Positions 9,277 through 20,884 are shown, numbered from the stretch's first letter. The stretch: DNA of 64,000 nt from Flavobacterium frigoris PS1 (GCF_000252125.1 NZ_AHKF01000018.1:558001-622000), one strand, 5' to 3'. A program made the numbers and translations. Notes: generated by a model from the sequence alone, not told the origin.

Positions 9277-9846
9277 AACTTATGTTTTAGGTTGTTATGG
9301 TACAAAAGTGTTGGTATTAGTTGATTTTATTTCACAAGTGGTTCACAAGTTGTGAAAGAAAAAAGGAGTTTTTATTTTGAAATGGTTGTGGTTATTGACT
9401 TCTGGATATTAAATCTTTACTTTTTTCCTGGATTAGAAAAGTAGCAAAAAATTGTGCTTCTCCTGCTATCACTGTATCTTTATGGATTATGAGAATGATT
9501 TTTCTTTTGTCTTGATTACTCACGAGTTAATATTTTATTTGAGTTCGTGAATCTATGATTTCAAAAGAAACAAAAAATCAAGCCTGAATAATTTTTAACC
9601 AAAAATTATCGGTCAAATTTATTTCACAATTCCCTTATTGTTATTGGAGTTCGATGAACCTCACTTCGTGTCGGTTTTCCTATCGCGACCCCAGCCGCTC
9701 GTGTTTCACACTCGACTCCGGGGTCACTCCCTGCGGCCGGCGCTGAAATTCTTACCGTGATTTTCTAGTCTAAAAATATAAGGGCGGGGAGAGGAAGTTG
9801 ATGAGGATGTTTTATCCTAAAAATCAGCGGATAGATTTCGCTATCG

Positions 9847-9980
9847 GAAACCCGAGCCGTTCGTCCTTCGTCCTCAACTTGCGGACTGCTGCCACTTCAC
9901 TTCCTCGTTGTTTTCTTATGCTTTTTATTTAAGGGCGGTGTGATGAGGTTGTAATTACAAGTTTGTTTTTGATATTACTG
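9847..9980 (+). repeat. Direct repeat, copy 1 (about 130 bp)
   Basis: This segment matches 10089-10218 closely, including CCGTTCGTCCTTCGTCC, GCGGACTGCTGCCACTTCAC and the ending TTTTTGATATTACTG. The copies start about 240 bases apart. No coding frame is conserved that I can see. Confidence 0.7.
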
Positions 9981-10088
9981 TTTTTGTTTATTAAGAGATT
10001 CTTTTTCTTTTGCCTTGATGCAAAAGAAACAAAAGATCAAGCCTGAAAATCAAAAGCTTGAAAACTACCGCGAAGTTCCGTTCCGCAG

Positions 10089-10218
10089 CCCGATCCGTTC
10101 GTCCTTCGTCCTCAACTCGCGGACTGCTGCCACTTCACTTCCTCGTGGTTTTCCTATGCTTTTTATTTAAGGGCGGGGAGAGCAGGATGTAATTACAAGA
10201 TTGTTTTTGATATTACTG
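10089..10218 (+). repeat. Direct repeat, copy 2 (about 130 bp)
   Basis: This is the second copy of the repeat at 9847-9980, with scattered substitutions and small indels. It ends about 35 bases before the stop of the TPR-AraC gene, so it may contribute to that gene's 3' end or terminator. Confidence 0.7.
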
Positions 10219-10254
10219 GTGTTGCGCAGTCGATTTTGGATGTCTTGTTATTAT

Positions 10255-11901
10255 TTATGAATGTTGTTGGTTTTTTAATTCACTGATGAAGTAGGTGGGA
10301 GAGAGGCCTGTTTGATTTTTGAACGCTCGGGTAAAGTTTTGGGTAGAACCGAAACCGGCTTCGTCACTCAGTGCCTTGTTTGTGTAATTGCGGTATTTGT
10401 TTTCACGCTTGAGTATTTCTATGATATGATCAATCTTTAAATCACTGATATATTCAATTGTTCCCTTATCACGGTAGCGTGAAATAATTTTTGAAGCGTA
10501 TTTTGTATTGGTGTTTAGTAATGAAGCCATTTTTGCCAATGTCATGTCTTTTTCGAGGTACTTTTTATTGCGCTCAAATTTTTCTAGATTTTTTAGAACT
10601 GCAGTAATTAGTTCAGGATTGATATCGAGTTCTTTACTGGTATTGTCTAATACTAATGATTGGGCCGTGTCGGGTTTGCGATTCATTAATTCTTCAAATA
10701 ATCTTTTGTTTTTATAGTGTCTGTGTACCAAAAATACAATAATTGTTAACATTATAATTATTATAATGGAGAACAAAAAGGTCCAGTATTGTTCAATGTT
10801 TTTTTGAGTTTGAATTAATTTTTTTGTGTCGTATTCTTTGTGTATCTTCCCTGAAAGGTATTTATAATCCTTAATTAAAACTTCATCTACTTTTAAAAGG
10901 GCCGTGACATAATATAACTCTAATTCTTTGTCGTTTTGTTCCTGATAATAATGAATTAATAGTTCATAAGCTTCCCTTAAATCAGGGCGTATGTATTTTT
11001 GTTTTTGGAATGCTTCATCTATCTTTTTTAAGTATGGTACTGCCTTTTCCTGCAATTTTAGTGCCCAGTAGCTTTTACCGATGTAAAAATAGGCCGTCGT
11101 TTCGTTTGTTAGATCTTTAGTTTCTTTCAAAGGAGGCAGCGCCTTTGTCAACTTCTTTATTGCGTCAGGATAATTGTGTTTAAAATACTGATTTACACCT
11201 TCGGAATGGATAAAGTAGGATTGCATTTCTAGGTTTTTAAAACGTAAGCCCTCACTGAGCCCCAGCTGATTCATCTGGCTGCATAACTTATATTTACCTG
11301 TGCGGTTGTAAGAAAGCCCTAAAGAATGAAGTGTATTCAGATACGCGCGGCTATTTTCTTCCTTGAAATACCCAAGACATTCTTTAAATAATGCTATTGC
11401 CTCATCGTAAAACCCAAGGTAATATTTGATCTGAGCAATACCATATTTTACTTTGAAGATTTGGTATTGATTGTTTGTTTTCGAAATGTATTCATCCGCT
11501 ATCAGGTAGTTGTCGAGTGCTTTCATGTGCTGTTTACTATCATATAGTATAACCCCTTTTGTCATGTAGCCAGATCCGATTAATGCGAAATCAGCTGTTT
11601 TTTTTGCCGCTATCAGCATACGATCGGCATATATAAGTTGTAGTTTTTTGTCACTTGTATAAATTAAGGCTTTATAGGATTGGGCCATTTGTCCGTAATT
11701 TTTCTCCCGTTTTGCCTTAGCTAACCATGATTGTGCATACAAACTTTCTTTGATACTGTCCTTTTCCTCATAAAGTATGTTTTTACTAAAATATTCATAG
11801 TCTTTAGTTGAAAGACTATCCGGAATAACAAAATTATTTTGTTGTGGGTAAGCATTATAATACAGACATAACCATATTATAAGTAAGTATTTTTTCGTCA
11901 T
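10255..11901 (-). CDS. Membrane-anchored TPR protein with C-terminal AraC helix-turn-helix
   Basis: This 548-aa protein is a one-component sensor-regulator of a type common in Bacteroidota. A signal-like hydrophobic stretch covers residues 4-20. TPR-like helices fill residues 50-350 (for example a repeat containing YFYIGKSYWALKLQEKAVPY). A single membrane helix, WTFLFSIIIIIMLTIIVFLV, lies near 372-392. The C-terminal 100 residues are an AraC HTH with DMTLAKMASLLNTNTKYASK and a second helix pair ending in TGLSPTYFISELK. The TPR part should be periplasmic and the HTH cytoplasmic. A palindromic site at 12086-12129 lies between this gene and the divergent small lipoprotein gene and is a plausible target, which is inference. 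Confidence 0.85.
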   Translation of the reverse strand: MTKKYLLIIWLCLYYNAYPQQNNFVIPDSLSTKDYEYFSKNILYEEKDSIKESLYAQSWLAKAKREKNYGQMAQSYKALIYTSDKKLQLIYADRMLIAAKKTADFALIGSGYMTKGVILYDSKQHMKALDNYLIADEYISKTNNQYQIFKVKYGIAQIKYYLGFYDEAIALFKECLGYFKEENSRAYLNTLHSLGLSYNRTGKYKLCSQMNQLGLSEGLRFKNLEMQSYFIHSEGVNQYFKHNYPDAIKKLTKALPPLKETKDLTNETTAYFYIGKSYWALKLQEKAVPYLKKIDEAFQKQKYIRPDLREAYELLIHYYQEQNDKELELYYVTALLKVDEVLIKDYKYLSGKIHKEYDTKKLIQTQKNIEQYWTFLFSIIIIIMLTIIVFLVHRHYKNKRLFEELMNRKPDTAQSLVLDNTSKELDINPELITAVLKNLEKFERNKKYLEKDMTLAKMASLLNTNTKYASKIISRYRDKGTIEYISDLKIDHIIEILKRENKYRNYTNKALSDEAGFGSTQNFTRAFKNQTGLSPTYFISELKNQQHS

Positions 11902-12085
11902 ATTTCTAAAAGATTGGGGGCTTACTGATTAGAAAACATAAGATTAATGTCTTTGAGACTGTATTTTGTAAAATAAATGTAGCTAAAATAATGTAATTGA
12001 TTACAAGAATTACCCTTATAAAGGATTCTTTCGTTTCCTTGAGTTTAACTTACTGTTTATTTGGATTTTAGAGTAAAATGTAGTG

Positions 12086-12129
12086 TGTTCAATTCGGGAA
12101 TTGCATATCATAGATTCCCGAATTGAACA
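12086..12129. promoter_or_regulatory. Perfect 16-bp inverted repeat, candidate operator
   Basis: TGTTCAATTCGGGAAT at 12086-12101 and its exact reverse complement at 12114-12129 are separated by 12 bases. Each arm contains CAATTCGGGAAT, which recurs at 13588-13627 and 32243-32260, always upstream of AraC-type or RteC genes. It lies about 10 bases upstream of the promoter candidate for the small lipoprotein. Confidence 0.7.
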
Positions 12130-12137
12130 GTTGTTGG

Positions 12138-12169
12138 CTTGTGGGAGGGGAAAGGTCCTATTAGTTTTG
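12138..12169 (+). promoter_or_regulatory. Bacteroidota-type promoter candidate
   Basis: CTTG at 12138-12141 (for the -33 TTTG) is followed after 20 bases by TAGTTTTG at 12162-12169, an exact match to the TAnnTTTG -7 consensus. It would drive the lipoprotein gene at 12285 and sits just downstream of the inverted repeat. Confidence 0.5.
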
Positions 12170-12284
12170 CCCTGAATTCAAACGGTTTTGTTATGAGCAA
12201 AACCACCATCAAAATTGTTCAGATTATCCCGGGAGAAATGAACTGATTAAAAAGTAATCAGTAACATTTAAAACATTATCAAAA

Positions 12285-12566
12285 ATGAAAAAATTCTATT
12301 CAGGTTTTAGTACATTAATTTGTTTGGCCGTCCTTTTTGCACTTGCTTCCTGTACAACCGATAGTCCTCTTGTAGCGGGCGATACTGTAGGCAAGTCAGA
12401 TATGAAGAACGAAAATCCTTATTATACTACCAAGAAGGGGGATACAGTGCTCGCTACGGAAGGTTTATCGACTAATACAGTTACAATGCAGGCAGATGAA
12501 ACCGTTGATCCAGACTGGAAAAAGCTTATCACCCATTTTACAGGAACTACAGGGAGCAACGAGTAG
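12285..12566 (+). CDS. Small putative lipoprotein, 93 aa
   Basis: I do not recognise the family. The N-terminus has a typical signal peptide ending in a lipobox, LASC, with the Cys near residue 23, so the mature protein of about 70 residues is likely lipidated and exported. The rest is polar, with no recognisable domain. The gene has its own promoter candidate, an upstream inverted repeat (12184-12204, GGTTTTG/CAAAACC) and a downstream terminator, so it is a monocistronic unit. Its divergent position relative to the TPR-AraC regulator suggests that regulator controls it, which is inference. Confidence 0.65.
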   Translation: MKKFYSGFSTLICLAVLFALASCTTDSPLVAGDTVGKSDMKNENPYYTTKKGDTVLATEGLSTNTVTMQADETVDPDWKKLITHFTGTTGSNE

Positions 12567-12612
12567 TTGAATCCAGATTTAAGATAGGAGTTATTACAAT
12601 CAAAACTAGAAG

Positions 12613-12645
12613 GCTGTTCATTTTAGTGTGAGCAGCTTTTTTTTT
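12613..12645 (+). terminator. Rho-independent terminator after the small lipoprotein
   Basis: GCTGTTCA at 12613-12620 pairs with TGAGCAGC at 12629-12636 (one G-U pair) and a run of nine T follows. It slightly overlaps the end of the convergent RteC gene. Confidence 0.7.
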
Positions 12646-13489
12646 AATTTTCATCTGCATCATCCATGCGGATTATGAGTTTGTTTTTGAGTGTATTCAT
12701 AAATTTTGTCCTATCGGATTTCCTGTTACGGATTTCCAGAAAAACCCTGTTGAATTGGCCCAATTCGATTTCTAAAGAAGACTCGAAAAAGGTTATGACT
12801 TCTTTGAGCCCTGTGGCTCCATTATTAAAAACGCCTTCTGCATGCAGTGCATAAATTAATTCTATCAAATCTACTTTTGATCCTGTCCATTTTAGACTTT
12901 TAGAGAGTGGGTAAGGCGATTGTGCTGTTATTGCCTTTCTTTCTAGTTTTTCCATTTGCTCCAGCAGAAAAATTTTTATTTCATCGTTCGCTATTATGCG
13001 AGCCATCTTATAGTCGTGAGAGGTTGCGAAGCGATGGTCTATTTGAAAATAAACACTGTCCATCATTAATTTAAGGTCGTATTTTTCGCGTACATAATAT
13101 TTGCTATCAAGACAGTTGTTAGCGGTGCGGCAGTAGCGGTAAAATTCCTGGTTCTGTTTGAAGAAAACTTTTAATTTAAAAAGTTCTGAGTTATAATATT
13201 TAGCTATTGTTTTATGGGAGCCCAATGGCTTGTTGGTTTCGATAGTATAGATTTCGTTATAGTAAATCAGTTTGCTGGCAAACTTTGGCTTTATGTCGCG
13301 GAAGAATTCTATTTCTTCTTTTTTGTTTAGTCCTTTATATTTTATGAAAAAGGATTTTAGTCTCTCTAAGGCAGCAACGCTACTTTTAACGGCCAGTTCG
13401 GCTGATTGTATTGGGTTTTCTGTTTGCAGATGGATCATTTTTAATTGCTGCTGTAATTCGGACATCAAGGATTCAGAAAATAATTTCAT
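12644..13489 (-). CDS. RteC domain protein
   Basis: This 281-aa protein is an intact RteC-type protein. Characteristic segments are FFRDIKPKFASKLIYY near residue 65, the HDYKMARIIANDEIK region in the middle, and KWTGSKVDLIELIYALHAEG with a C-terminal helical domain. In CTnDOT, RteC activates excision genes; other RteC proteins are often accessory genes with unknown targets. A decayed relative lies at 47301-48044. Upstream, two tandem copies of the CAATTCGGGAAT-type site (13588-13627) lie about 100 bases from the start, suggesting shared control with the neighbouring lipoprotein gene. Most similar Bacteroidota RteC genes sit on mobile elements. Confidence 0.82.
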   Translation of the reverse strand: MKLFSESLMSELQQQLKMIHLQTENPIQSAELAVKSSVAALERLKSFFIKYKGLNKKEEIEFFRDIKPKFASKLIYYNEIYTIETNKPLGSHKTIAKYYNSELFKLKVFFKQNQEFYRYCRTANNCLDSKYYVREKYDLKLMMDSVYFQIDHRFATSHDYKMARIIANDEIKIFLLEQMEKLERKAITAQSPYPLSKSLKWTGSKVDLIELIYALHAEGVFNNGATGLKEVITFFESSLEIELGQFNRVFLEIRNRKSDRTKFMNTLKNKLIIRMDDADEN

Positions 13490-13587
13490 TGAAGCGGTTT
13501 AAGATTTACAAATTGACTTTTTTGATAATTGAATTGGGCTGTAAATCTATTTGATGATTGCTATTGTTGCAAATGGAGTGGTGTGCG

Positions 13588-13627
13588 ATTCCCGAATTGA
13601 ATAGTGAAATTCCCGAATTGCATAGTG
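13588..13627. promoter_or_regulatory. Tandem pair of CAATTCGGGAAT-type sites
   Basis: Two 19-bp direct repeats, 13588-13606 and 13609-13627, differ at a single position. They read ATTCCCGAATTG followed by AATAGTG or CATAGTG and are spaced 21 bp apart, two helical turns. They lie upstream of the RteC gene. Confidence 0.65.
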
Positions 13628-16748
<3,121 letters not shown>

Positions 16749-16800
16749 TATTCGTCCTCTTCTTATTCATAATAAGGATAACAGATTATCATCATATACT

Positions 16801-16838
16801 AAATCCCCAATTACAAAGTGTAGTTGGGGATTTTTTTT
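16801..16838 (+). terminator. Terminator of katG
   Basis: AATCCCCAA and TTGGGGATT form a 9-bp stem around a 13-base loop, followed by a run of T. It lies about 50 bases after the katG stop codon. Confidence 0.85.
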
Positions 16839-16916
16839 GGTTAAAAACGACAGTTTGAGTTTATTTCACAAAGTGGAACGCCCAAAAAAAGGTATTGAAT
16901 GACACTATGATAACGA

Positions 16917-16957
16917 TAATTCCACTAAATTCCAGCTAGCTCAATGGCGGTTAGCAG
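16917..16957 (-). other. attC-like half site at the end of the OLD nuclease unit
   Basis: Read on the minus strand, this block starts CTGCTAAC (16957-16950) and continues with a segment that matches the attC-like site at 18814-18935 at most positions (..GCCATTGA..TAGCTGGAATTTAGTGG..). CTGCTAAC is the exact complement of GTTAGCAG at the other end of the OLD unit. The site lacks an obvious complete second half. Confidence 0.5.
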
Positions 16958-16964
16958 AAGTATC

Positions 16965-18767
16965 TTATATGTAATCTCCGAAAATTTCAACCATTTTAAC
17001 TTTCCAATTTTCGGGTAAATCATCCCAATTTTCTCCCCATTCTAAAGTTTTTTTATAAGCTTTATATGGTTTTTCATAAGTTGCATTATAATTTAGCTCT
17101 TCCTCAACATTATTTACCATGTATACAATTCTGCCATTACCATTAAGAGCATCAATTATTGGTTGATTAAATTTTTCAGCATTAGGCACTGCGGAGTCTT
17201 TATCGTGAACAACAATTGGATTTATTCCCATAGAAGTAAGATACTTTACTAACCCAATAATTGAAGCTTTTCCACGTGCTTTAATAATTTCAAAATCAGA
17301 TAATATTCTTAGATATTTTAATTTGTCTAATCTTTTTAATGTTTCTTTTATCAAAATATCTTCAGTATCGCCCTCAATTATTACTACATGTTTAGTAAAA
17401 AATATTCTAGAGATATAATTGTCAATTTTTAAAAGCATTTTTACATAATCTTTTTGATTTTCTTGCAGTTCTAAAAATTTTTCAGAAACACTGAAACTAT
17501 TACAATCAACGTGATTACCGCAATCAAACATTCTATTCAAAACTTGCTTAGGTTTCCTAGATATATCTATCAGATAAGGCGAATGAGTAGAAGAAATTAT
17601 TTGTGCAGATTGAGAACTCAACTCATAAATTGCATCTCTCATTTGATTAGCTGCACTAGGATGAAGATATGTTTCAGGTTCTTCAAAGCATATTATTATT
17701 GACCTTGCATGTTCATCTTCTTTTTTTGAAAGCCAAAGTTGTCTATATCTTAACATGCCAAATACAGCTGCCCTAACCATTCCTGTACCTTGATTATCTA
17801 CAGAAGTTTTTATATTACTAGACATTTCAACATTGAAACTTGGTTTTAAACTTGAGGGATCACTTAAGCTTGTAGTTGCATGAAGTTTTGAATCTGGAAA
17901 AATGGATGAAAGCACATTATTTAACTCAGTCATCATTTTACCAAATTCAGAATTATTATCTTTAGGGTCAAGTTCCTTTGCTAAATTATCTAGATGAATT
18001 TGTGCATTTTTAAAATGTTCTGAATGTTCACGAACTGTTTGAAAAAGTTCACTTAAGGTTGTACTTAAAACTCCACTTCCTGCTCCTTGAATTTCATGAA
18101 TTCCTACATCAATTGGAATAAGTAAAAATCTAGGAAGCATTTTTAAAACATTTCCAGGTATACCACCTGGATTTTGAAACCAATTCTCTTCTTCTGAAAT
18201 TTCCCAAATTTCATCAATTAGGTCTAGTTTTTCTAAAGAACTTTTGCTTTTTCCAATGTTACTTTCTAACTCAGGGAAAAATTCTTCAATTATTTCTTGA
18301 GGTAATCCATTATTGATATAGTCTTGAGGTTTTTTACATTCTACAAACTCTTCTTTTATACTTCTAATTTTAGATTTAAATTCAATAATTACATCTTTTC
18401 CTAATTCATAAGTTTTACGATAAGTTACTGAAAGACCTGTTTCTTCAATATCTGCAGGAACTACATAATTAAAAATTCTTCCTTTAAATCCTCTCCAAGT
18501 TTGCGCCTCAATAGGTAAATTTCTAAATTCGGCTTCTAAAATAATTGTATTAGTGTCAACTTTGACTTCGTTAGTTTCTTGATCAAGAATTGAATGATAA
18601 TCACTTGAACTCAATTGTTTTTTTCCTGATAAAAGTGTCTCGATTGCTTTAATTGTCGAACTTTTTCCACAATTATTTTGACCAATTAAAAACGTTGCAT
18701 CAGCGAATAAAATTTTAACATTTTTCAGTCTTTTAAATCCTGAAATATTTAAGGAATGTATTTTCAT
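16965..18767 (-). CDS. OLD-family ATP-dependent endonuclease (AAA plus TOPRIM)
   Basis: This 600-aa protein combines an SMC/ABC-type ATPase with a C-terminal TOPRIM nuclease domain. Walker A is GQNNCGKSS at residues 29-37. Walker B is IICFEEPETYLHP, with a signature region DNQGTGMVRAA before it. The TOPRIM part shows VVIIEGDTED and VVHDKDSAVPN, the expected acidic metal-binding residues. OLD nucleases act in phage defence, alone or with partners. Gabija GajA has this architecture, but no UvrD-like GajB gene is next to it here. The gene is enclosed by matched ends GTTAGCAGAA.TATC (16950-16964 and, inverted, 18807-18821), suggesting a single-gene mobile cassette. Confidence 0.9.
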   Translation of the reverse strand: MKIHSLNISGFKRLKNVKILFADATFLIGQNNCGKSSTIKAIETLLSGKKQLSSSDYHSILDQETNEVKVDTNTIILEAEFRNLPIEAQTWRGFKGRIFNYVVPADIEETGLSVTYRKTYELGKDVIIEFKSKIRSIKEEFVECKKPQDYINNGLPQEIIEEFFPELESNIGKSKSSLEKLDLIDEIWEISEEENWFQNPGGIPGNVLKMLPRFLLIPIDVGIHEIQGAGSGVLSTTLSELFQTVREHSEHFKNAQIHLDNLAKELDPKDNNSEFGKMMTELNNVLSSIFPDSKLHATTSLSDPSSLKPSFNVEMSSNIKTSVDNQGTGMVRAAVFGMLRYRQLWLSKKEDEHARSIIICFEEPETYLHPSAANQMRDAIYELSSQSAQIISSTHSPYLIDISRKPKQVLNRMFDCGNHVDCNSFSVSEKFLELQENQKDYVKMLLKIDNYISRIFFTKHVVIIEGDTEDILIKETLKRLDKLKYLRILSDFEIIKARGKASIIGLVKYLTSMGINPIVVHDKDSAVPNAEKFNQPIIDALNGNGRIVYMVNNVEEELNYNATYEKPYKAYKKTLEWGENWDDLPENWKVKMVEIFGDYI

Positions 18768-18813
18768 TTGTTAGAATTGAGTTATTGTATTCTCCGATTT
18801 TGTGGTGATATTT

Positions 18814-18935
18814 CTGCTAACATTTTGCCACTTTGAGATGGCTGGAAGTTCGTAACCGCCCAAATTTCGGCTTAACGAAACTTGATGCGAAAAGGTAATT
18901 CCACTAAATTCCAGCTATATCAATGGCTGTTAGTG
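18814..18935 (-). other. attC-like recombination site between two gene units
   Basis: On the minus strand the site begins CACTAAC (18935-18929) and ends GTTAGCAG (18821-18814), resembling attC outer R'' and R' boxes. Its inner halves pair imperfectly: GCCATTGATATAGCTGGAA near the start against TTCCAGCCATCTCAAAGTGGC near the end. The 122-bp length fits known attC sites. The outer boxes are not complementary to each other; each instead matches the far end of its own gene unit, as expected for integrated cassettes. Confidence 0.55.
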
Positions 18936-18943
18936 GCTGGTTT

Positions 18944-19399
18944 TCATGAGTTGTCTGAATTATTTGGCTTTTGTAATTCACACCAAGCATTTTTGTTAAC
19001 TTTAACTACAGAAATAAGAACATTGGTTACTATTCCAACTATTACTCCAGTTCCAAGAGAAAATGTACCTGCAATAGCAGTAGCTACAATAGTTGTAACT
19101 TCTTTAAAATTTTTACCCATTAAATTTCTTTCTGTGGAGTATTTCTCTACATCAGTACATATAAATAGATAGACTTCATCTTTTACTTTTTCCCAAAAAC
19201 TTGTTTTGTTTATTACGGGACCAGTTTGGAGTAGTAAATTATTGCTATTTAGTTCACCAGTTAATTCCTTTCCTATTTCATTATAAAAATCAATAGAATC
19301 AGAATTGCTATTCAGAGATTTTAGTAAAGTTTCTCTCTGATAACTTGGTACATCAGAATTGATGAAATTTAATATTTCGCTATTTTCGAATTCTATCAT
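18944..19399 (-). CDS. Small protein with C-terminal hydrophobic hairpin, 151 aa
   Basis: I do not recognise the family. The first 90 residues are polar and probably helical. Residues from about 100 to 135 (EVTTIVATAIAGTFSLGTG and then VIVGIVTNVLISVVKV) form one or two hydrophobic segments with a Gly-rich turn, like a membrane-inserting or pore-forming hairpin. The start follows the protease stop with a single base between them, so the genes are co-translated. A plausible reading is that the protease acts on or releases this protein. That is inference from context only; no cleavage site can be named. Confidence 0.65.
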   Translation of the reverse strand: MIEFENSEILNFINSDVPSYQRETLLKSLNSNSDSIDFYNEIGKELTGELNSNNLLLQTGPVINKTSFWEKVKDEVYLFICTDVEKYSTERNLMGKNFKEVTTIVATAIAGTFSLGTGVIVGIVTNVLISVVKVNKNAWCELQKPNNSDNS

Positions 19400-19400
19400 T

Positions 19401-20072
19401 CTATTTAAGTTGATTCGTTAATAATTCGTGACCATATTCTATTGCTGTTGCATAAGAAATATTCGTTTCAACGCCTACTTGACGATTTCCCATCATAATT
19501 GTTGCCCCACCTGCTGAAGGATTAAATCTATTTGTAACAATTCCAATTATTTTATTTGTTTGTAATTCAATTAATGGGCTACCACTATTTCCTTCATGTA
19601 TCATACTGTCAAATTGTAATAACTTAACATTTGACGAAGTTTTTATTTTAGAGCTTATTATTCCATGAGTTAATGACTGAATATGCAATCCTGAATTTCC
19701 AAATGGAAAACCAATAATAGCAATGCTTGAACCACATTCTACATTTTCACTATTTCCGAAAATATTTTTTGAGACAATGGGTTGAATATCATTTTTGAAT
19801 TTTAATAAAGCAACATCATTTATTGCGTCATTTTGAACCAATTGTAATTCAAAAAAATTGACTTTACTTAAAGTCATTGGATTAAAAGTATTAGTGTTTT
19901 CAATTGATATAGCAACTATTGAATCCAAAGGATTAATAATATGCGAACAAGTTAAAAGATATCCTAAATCAGAAACTAAAAAACCAGTTCCTATAAATTC
20001 TACATTTTGAGTATTCTTTTTTGCGAGCATAAAAACTCCTCCCGAAAATCTTCTATTTATTTCTTTATACAT
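19401..20072 (-). CDS. Cytoplasmic trypsin-like serine protease
   Basis: This 223-aa protein has a full chymotrypsin-fold catalytic triad: His in LLTCSHIIN, Asp in NDVALLKF and Ser in HEGNSGSPLIE. There is no signal peptide and no PDZ domain, unlike DegP/HtrA, so it should act inside the cell. Stand-alone cytoplasmic proteases of this type are often found in bacterial defence and conflict systems as effector activators. Directly downstream is a small protein with a hydrophobic C-terminus. The pair is bounded by GTTAGTGACAGG (start side, 20110-20099 on the minus strand) and a matching CACTAAC box after the second gene, like a two-gene cassette. Confidence 0.85.
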   Translation of the reverse strand: MYKEINRRFSGGVFMLAKKNTQNVEFIGTGFLVSDLGYLLTCSHIINPLDSIVAISIENTNTFNPMTLSKVNFFELQLVQNDAINDVALLKFKNDIQPIVSKNIFGNSENVECGSSIAIIGFPFGNSGLHIQSLTHGIISSKIKTSSNVKLLQFDSMIHEGNSGSPLIELQTNKIIGIVTNRFNPSAGGATIMMGNRQVGVETNISYATAIEYGHELLTNQLK

Positions 20073-20098
20073 AATGTTTCTTTACAATTTTGGTTAAA

Positions 20099-20110
20099 CC
20101 TGTCACTAAC
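20099..20110 (-). other. Upstream cassette boundary (R'-like box)
   Basis: On the minus strand this reads GTTAGTGACAGG. Ten of 12 bases match the box at 18929-18940 (GTTAGTGGCTGG on the plus strand) when the two are compared in inverted orientation, so the protease unit has complementary ends. Confidence 0.45.
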
Positions 20111-20180
20111 TTGCATATAACATCTACGAGTAACACTTTTTTTTAAGTTTTACAATATCTCAAGCTATATATTCTAGTTC

Positions 20181-20240
20181 GTAAATAAAGTCTTTTATAA
20201 CTATTGTTACAATACCCACATTTAGTGATATTTTGACTTT
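20181..20240 (+). repeat. Repeated intergenic site, copy 2
   Basis: GTAAATAAA at 20181-20189, then 25 bases, then CCCACATTTAGTGATATTTT starting at 20215. It has one substitution in the CACTTTTAGTG core compared with copies 1 and 3. Confidence 0.7.
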
Positions 20241-20516
20241 AATTAAAGAGTATAATAGTAAGCTAATTCTAATGTGGGATATTTTTCATTTCTTCCGCCC
20301 AGTTCTCCAGCTATCATTATAATGCCTATTCCTCAAGCATATATAAAACTTTCCTCTCAGATATAGACCTAAAACCCATACCACAGCAAACCCAATGATT
20401 TCATACCATTCCATATTTTGAATCTTTAAGTAAGGTCAAAATAGGGGTTTAAATTTTTATATAATATGCATTATGGAAAATTCAATATGCAATTTAGGAA
20501 CCTTTCTAAAAATAAA
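20241..20516. other. Intergenic, nothing recognised
   Basis: This AT-rich region lies between the repeated site and the XRE gene terminator. No coding frame or structure stands out. Confidence 0.4.
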
Positions 20517-20539
20517 ACAGATGCTAGTTTAGCATCTGT
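20517..20539 (-). terminator. Terminator of the XRE regulator
   Basis: ACAGATGCTA and TAGCATCTGT form a perfect 10-bp stem with a 3-base loop. On the minus strand it is followed by TTTATTTTT. It sits five bases after the XRE stop codon. Confidence 0.8.
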
Positions 20540-20543
20540 TTAT

Positions 20544-20810
20544 TTATTTAATTTTTAATCCTTTATCAATTTCTTCAACTCGTTTTAAAAATTCAGATAT
20601 TGGCACTTTATAATATTCACATAATTCATAGAGAGTACTGACACTCATATTTTGATTTCCTGTTTCATTACGTCCAATATGAATTGATAAATCTTTATTC
20701 GCTTTTATATTGTTTGCCACCTGCTCTTGAGTCAAGCCGCTTTTAGCACGAAGTTCTTTTAAAACTAGCTTTATTGCACTTAATAATCTTTCGTTTTTTA
20801 TCTGTTCCAT
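20544..20810 (-). CDS. XRE-family helix-turn-helix regulator
   Basis: This 88-aa protein is a small Cro/C1-type DNA-binding protein. The HTH is visible in LRAKSGLTQEQVANNI, with later helices through MSVSTLYELCEYYKVP. No other domain is present. It stands alone, with a terminator directly after it. Two inverted repeats lie just upstream (20847-20864 and 20885-20903) and are likely operators for autoregulation, which is inference. No toxin gene is adjacent, so a toxin-antitoxin role is not supported. Confidence 0.85.
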   Translation of the reverse strand: MEQIKNERLLSAIKLVLKELRAKSGLTQEQVANNIKANKDLSIHIGRNETGNQNMSVSTLYELCEYYKVPISEFLKRVEEIDKGLKIK

Positions 20811-20846
20811 AGTATTTCAAATTGAATCAGAAAAACATTTTCACAC

Positions 20847-20864
20847 AATGACGTATTTGTCATT
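20847..20864. promoter_or_regulatory. Inverted repeat AATGAC-N6-GTCATT, candidate operator
   Basis: A perfect 6-bp inverted repeat with a 6-base spacer, about 40 bases upstream of the XRE start codon. It is a typical position for autoregulation. Confidence 0.55.
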
Positions 20865-20884
20865 TTATTTTTTATCTTTATACC

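Larger units (their letters stand above)
9277..10254. other. Long intergenic region with GC-rich repeats
   Basis: Nearly 1 kb without a supportable gene. It holds a pair of direct repeats (listed separately) and two copies of a CAAAAGAAACAAAA(A/G)ATCAAGCCTGAA-like segment near 9560 and 10020. A related AAAAGAAACAAAAAACG segment occurs near 7075. GC-rich runs alternate with AT-rich ones, which is unlike the coding regions on either side. Confidence 0.55.

Noticed and set aside
16965..18767. Gabija system (GajA)
   Set aside because: The protein has the right OLD architecture but no UvrD-like GajB gene is adjacent. The neighbours belong to a different cassette-like unit.
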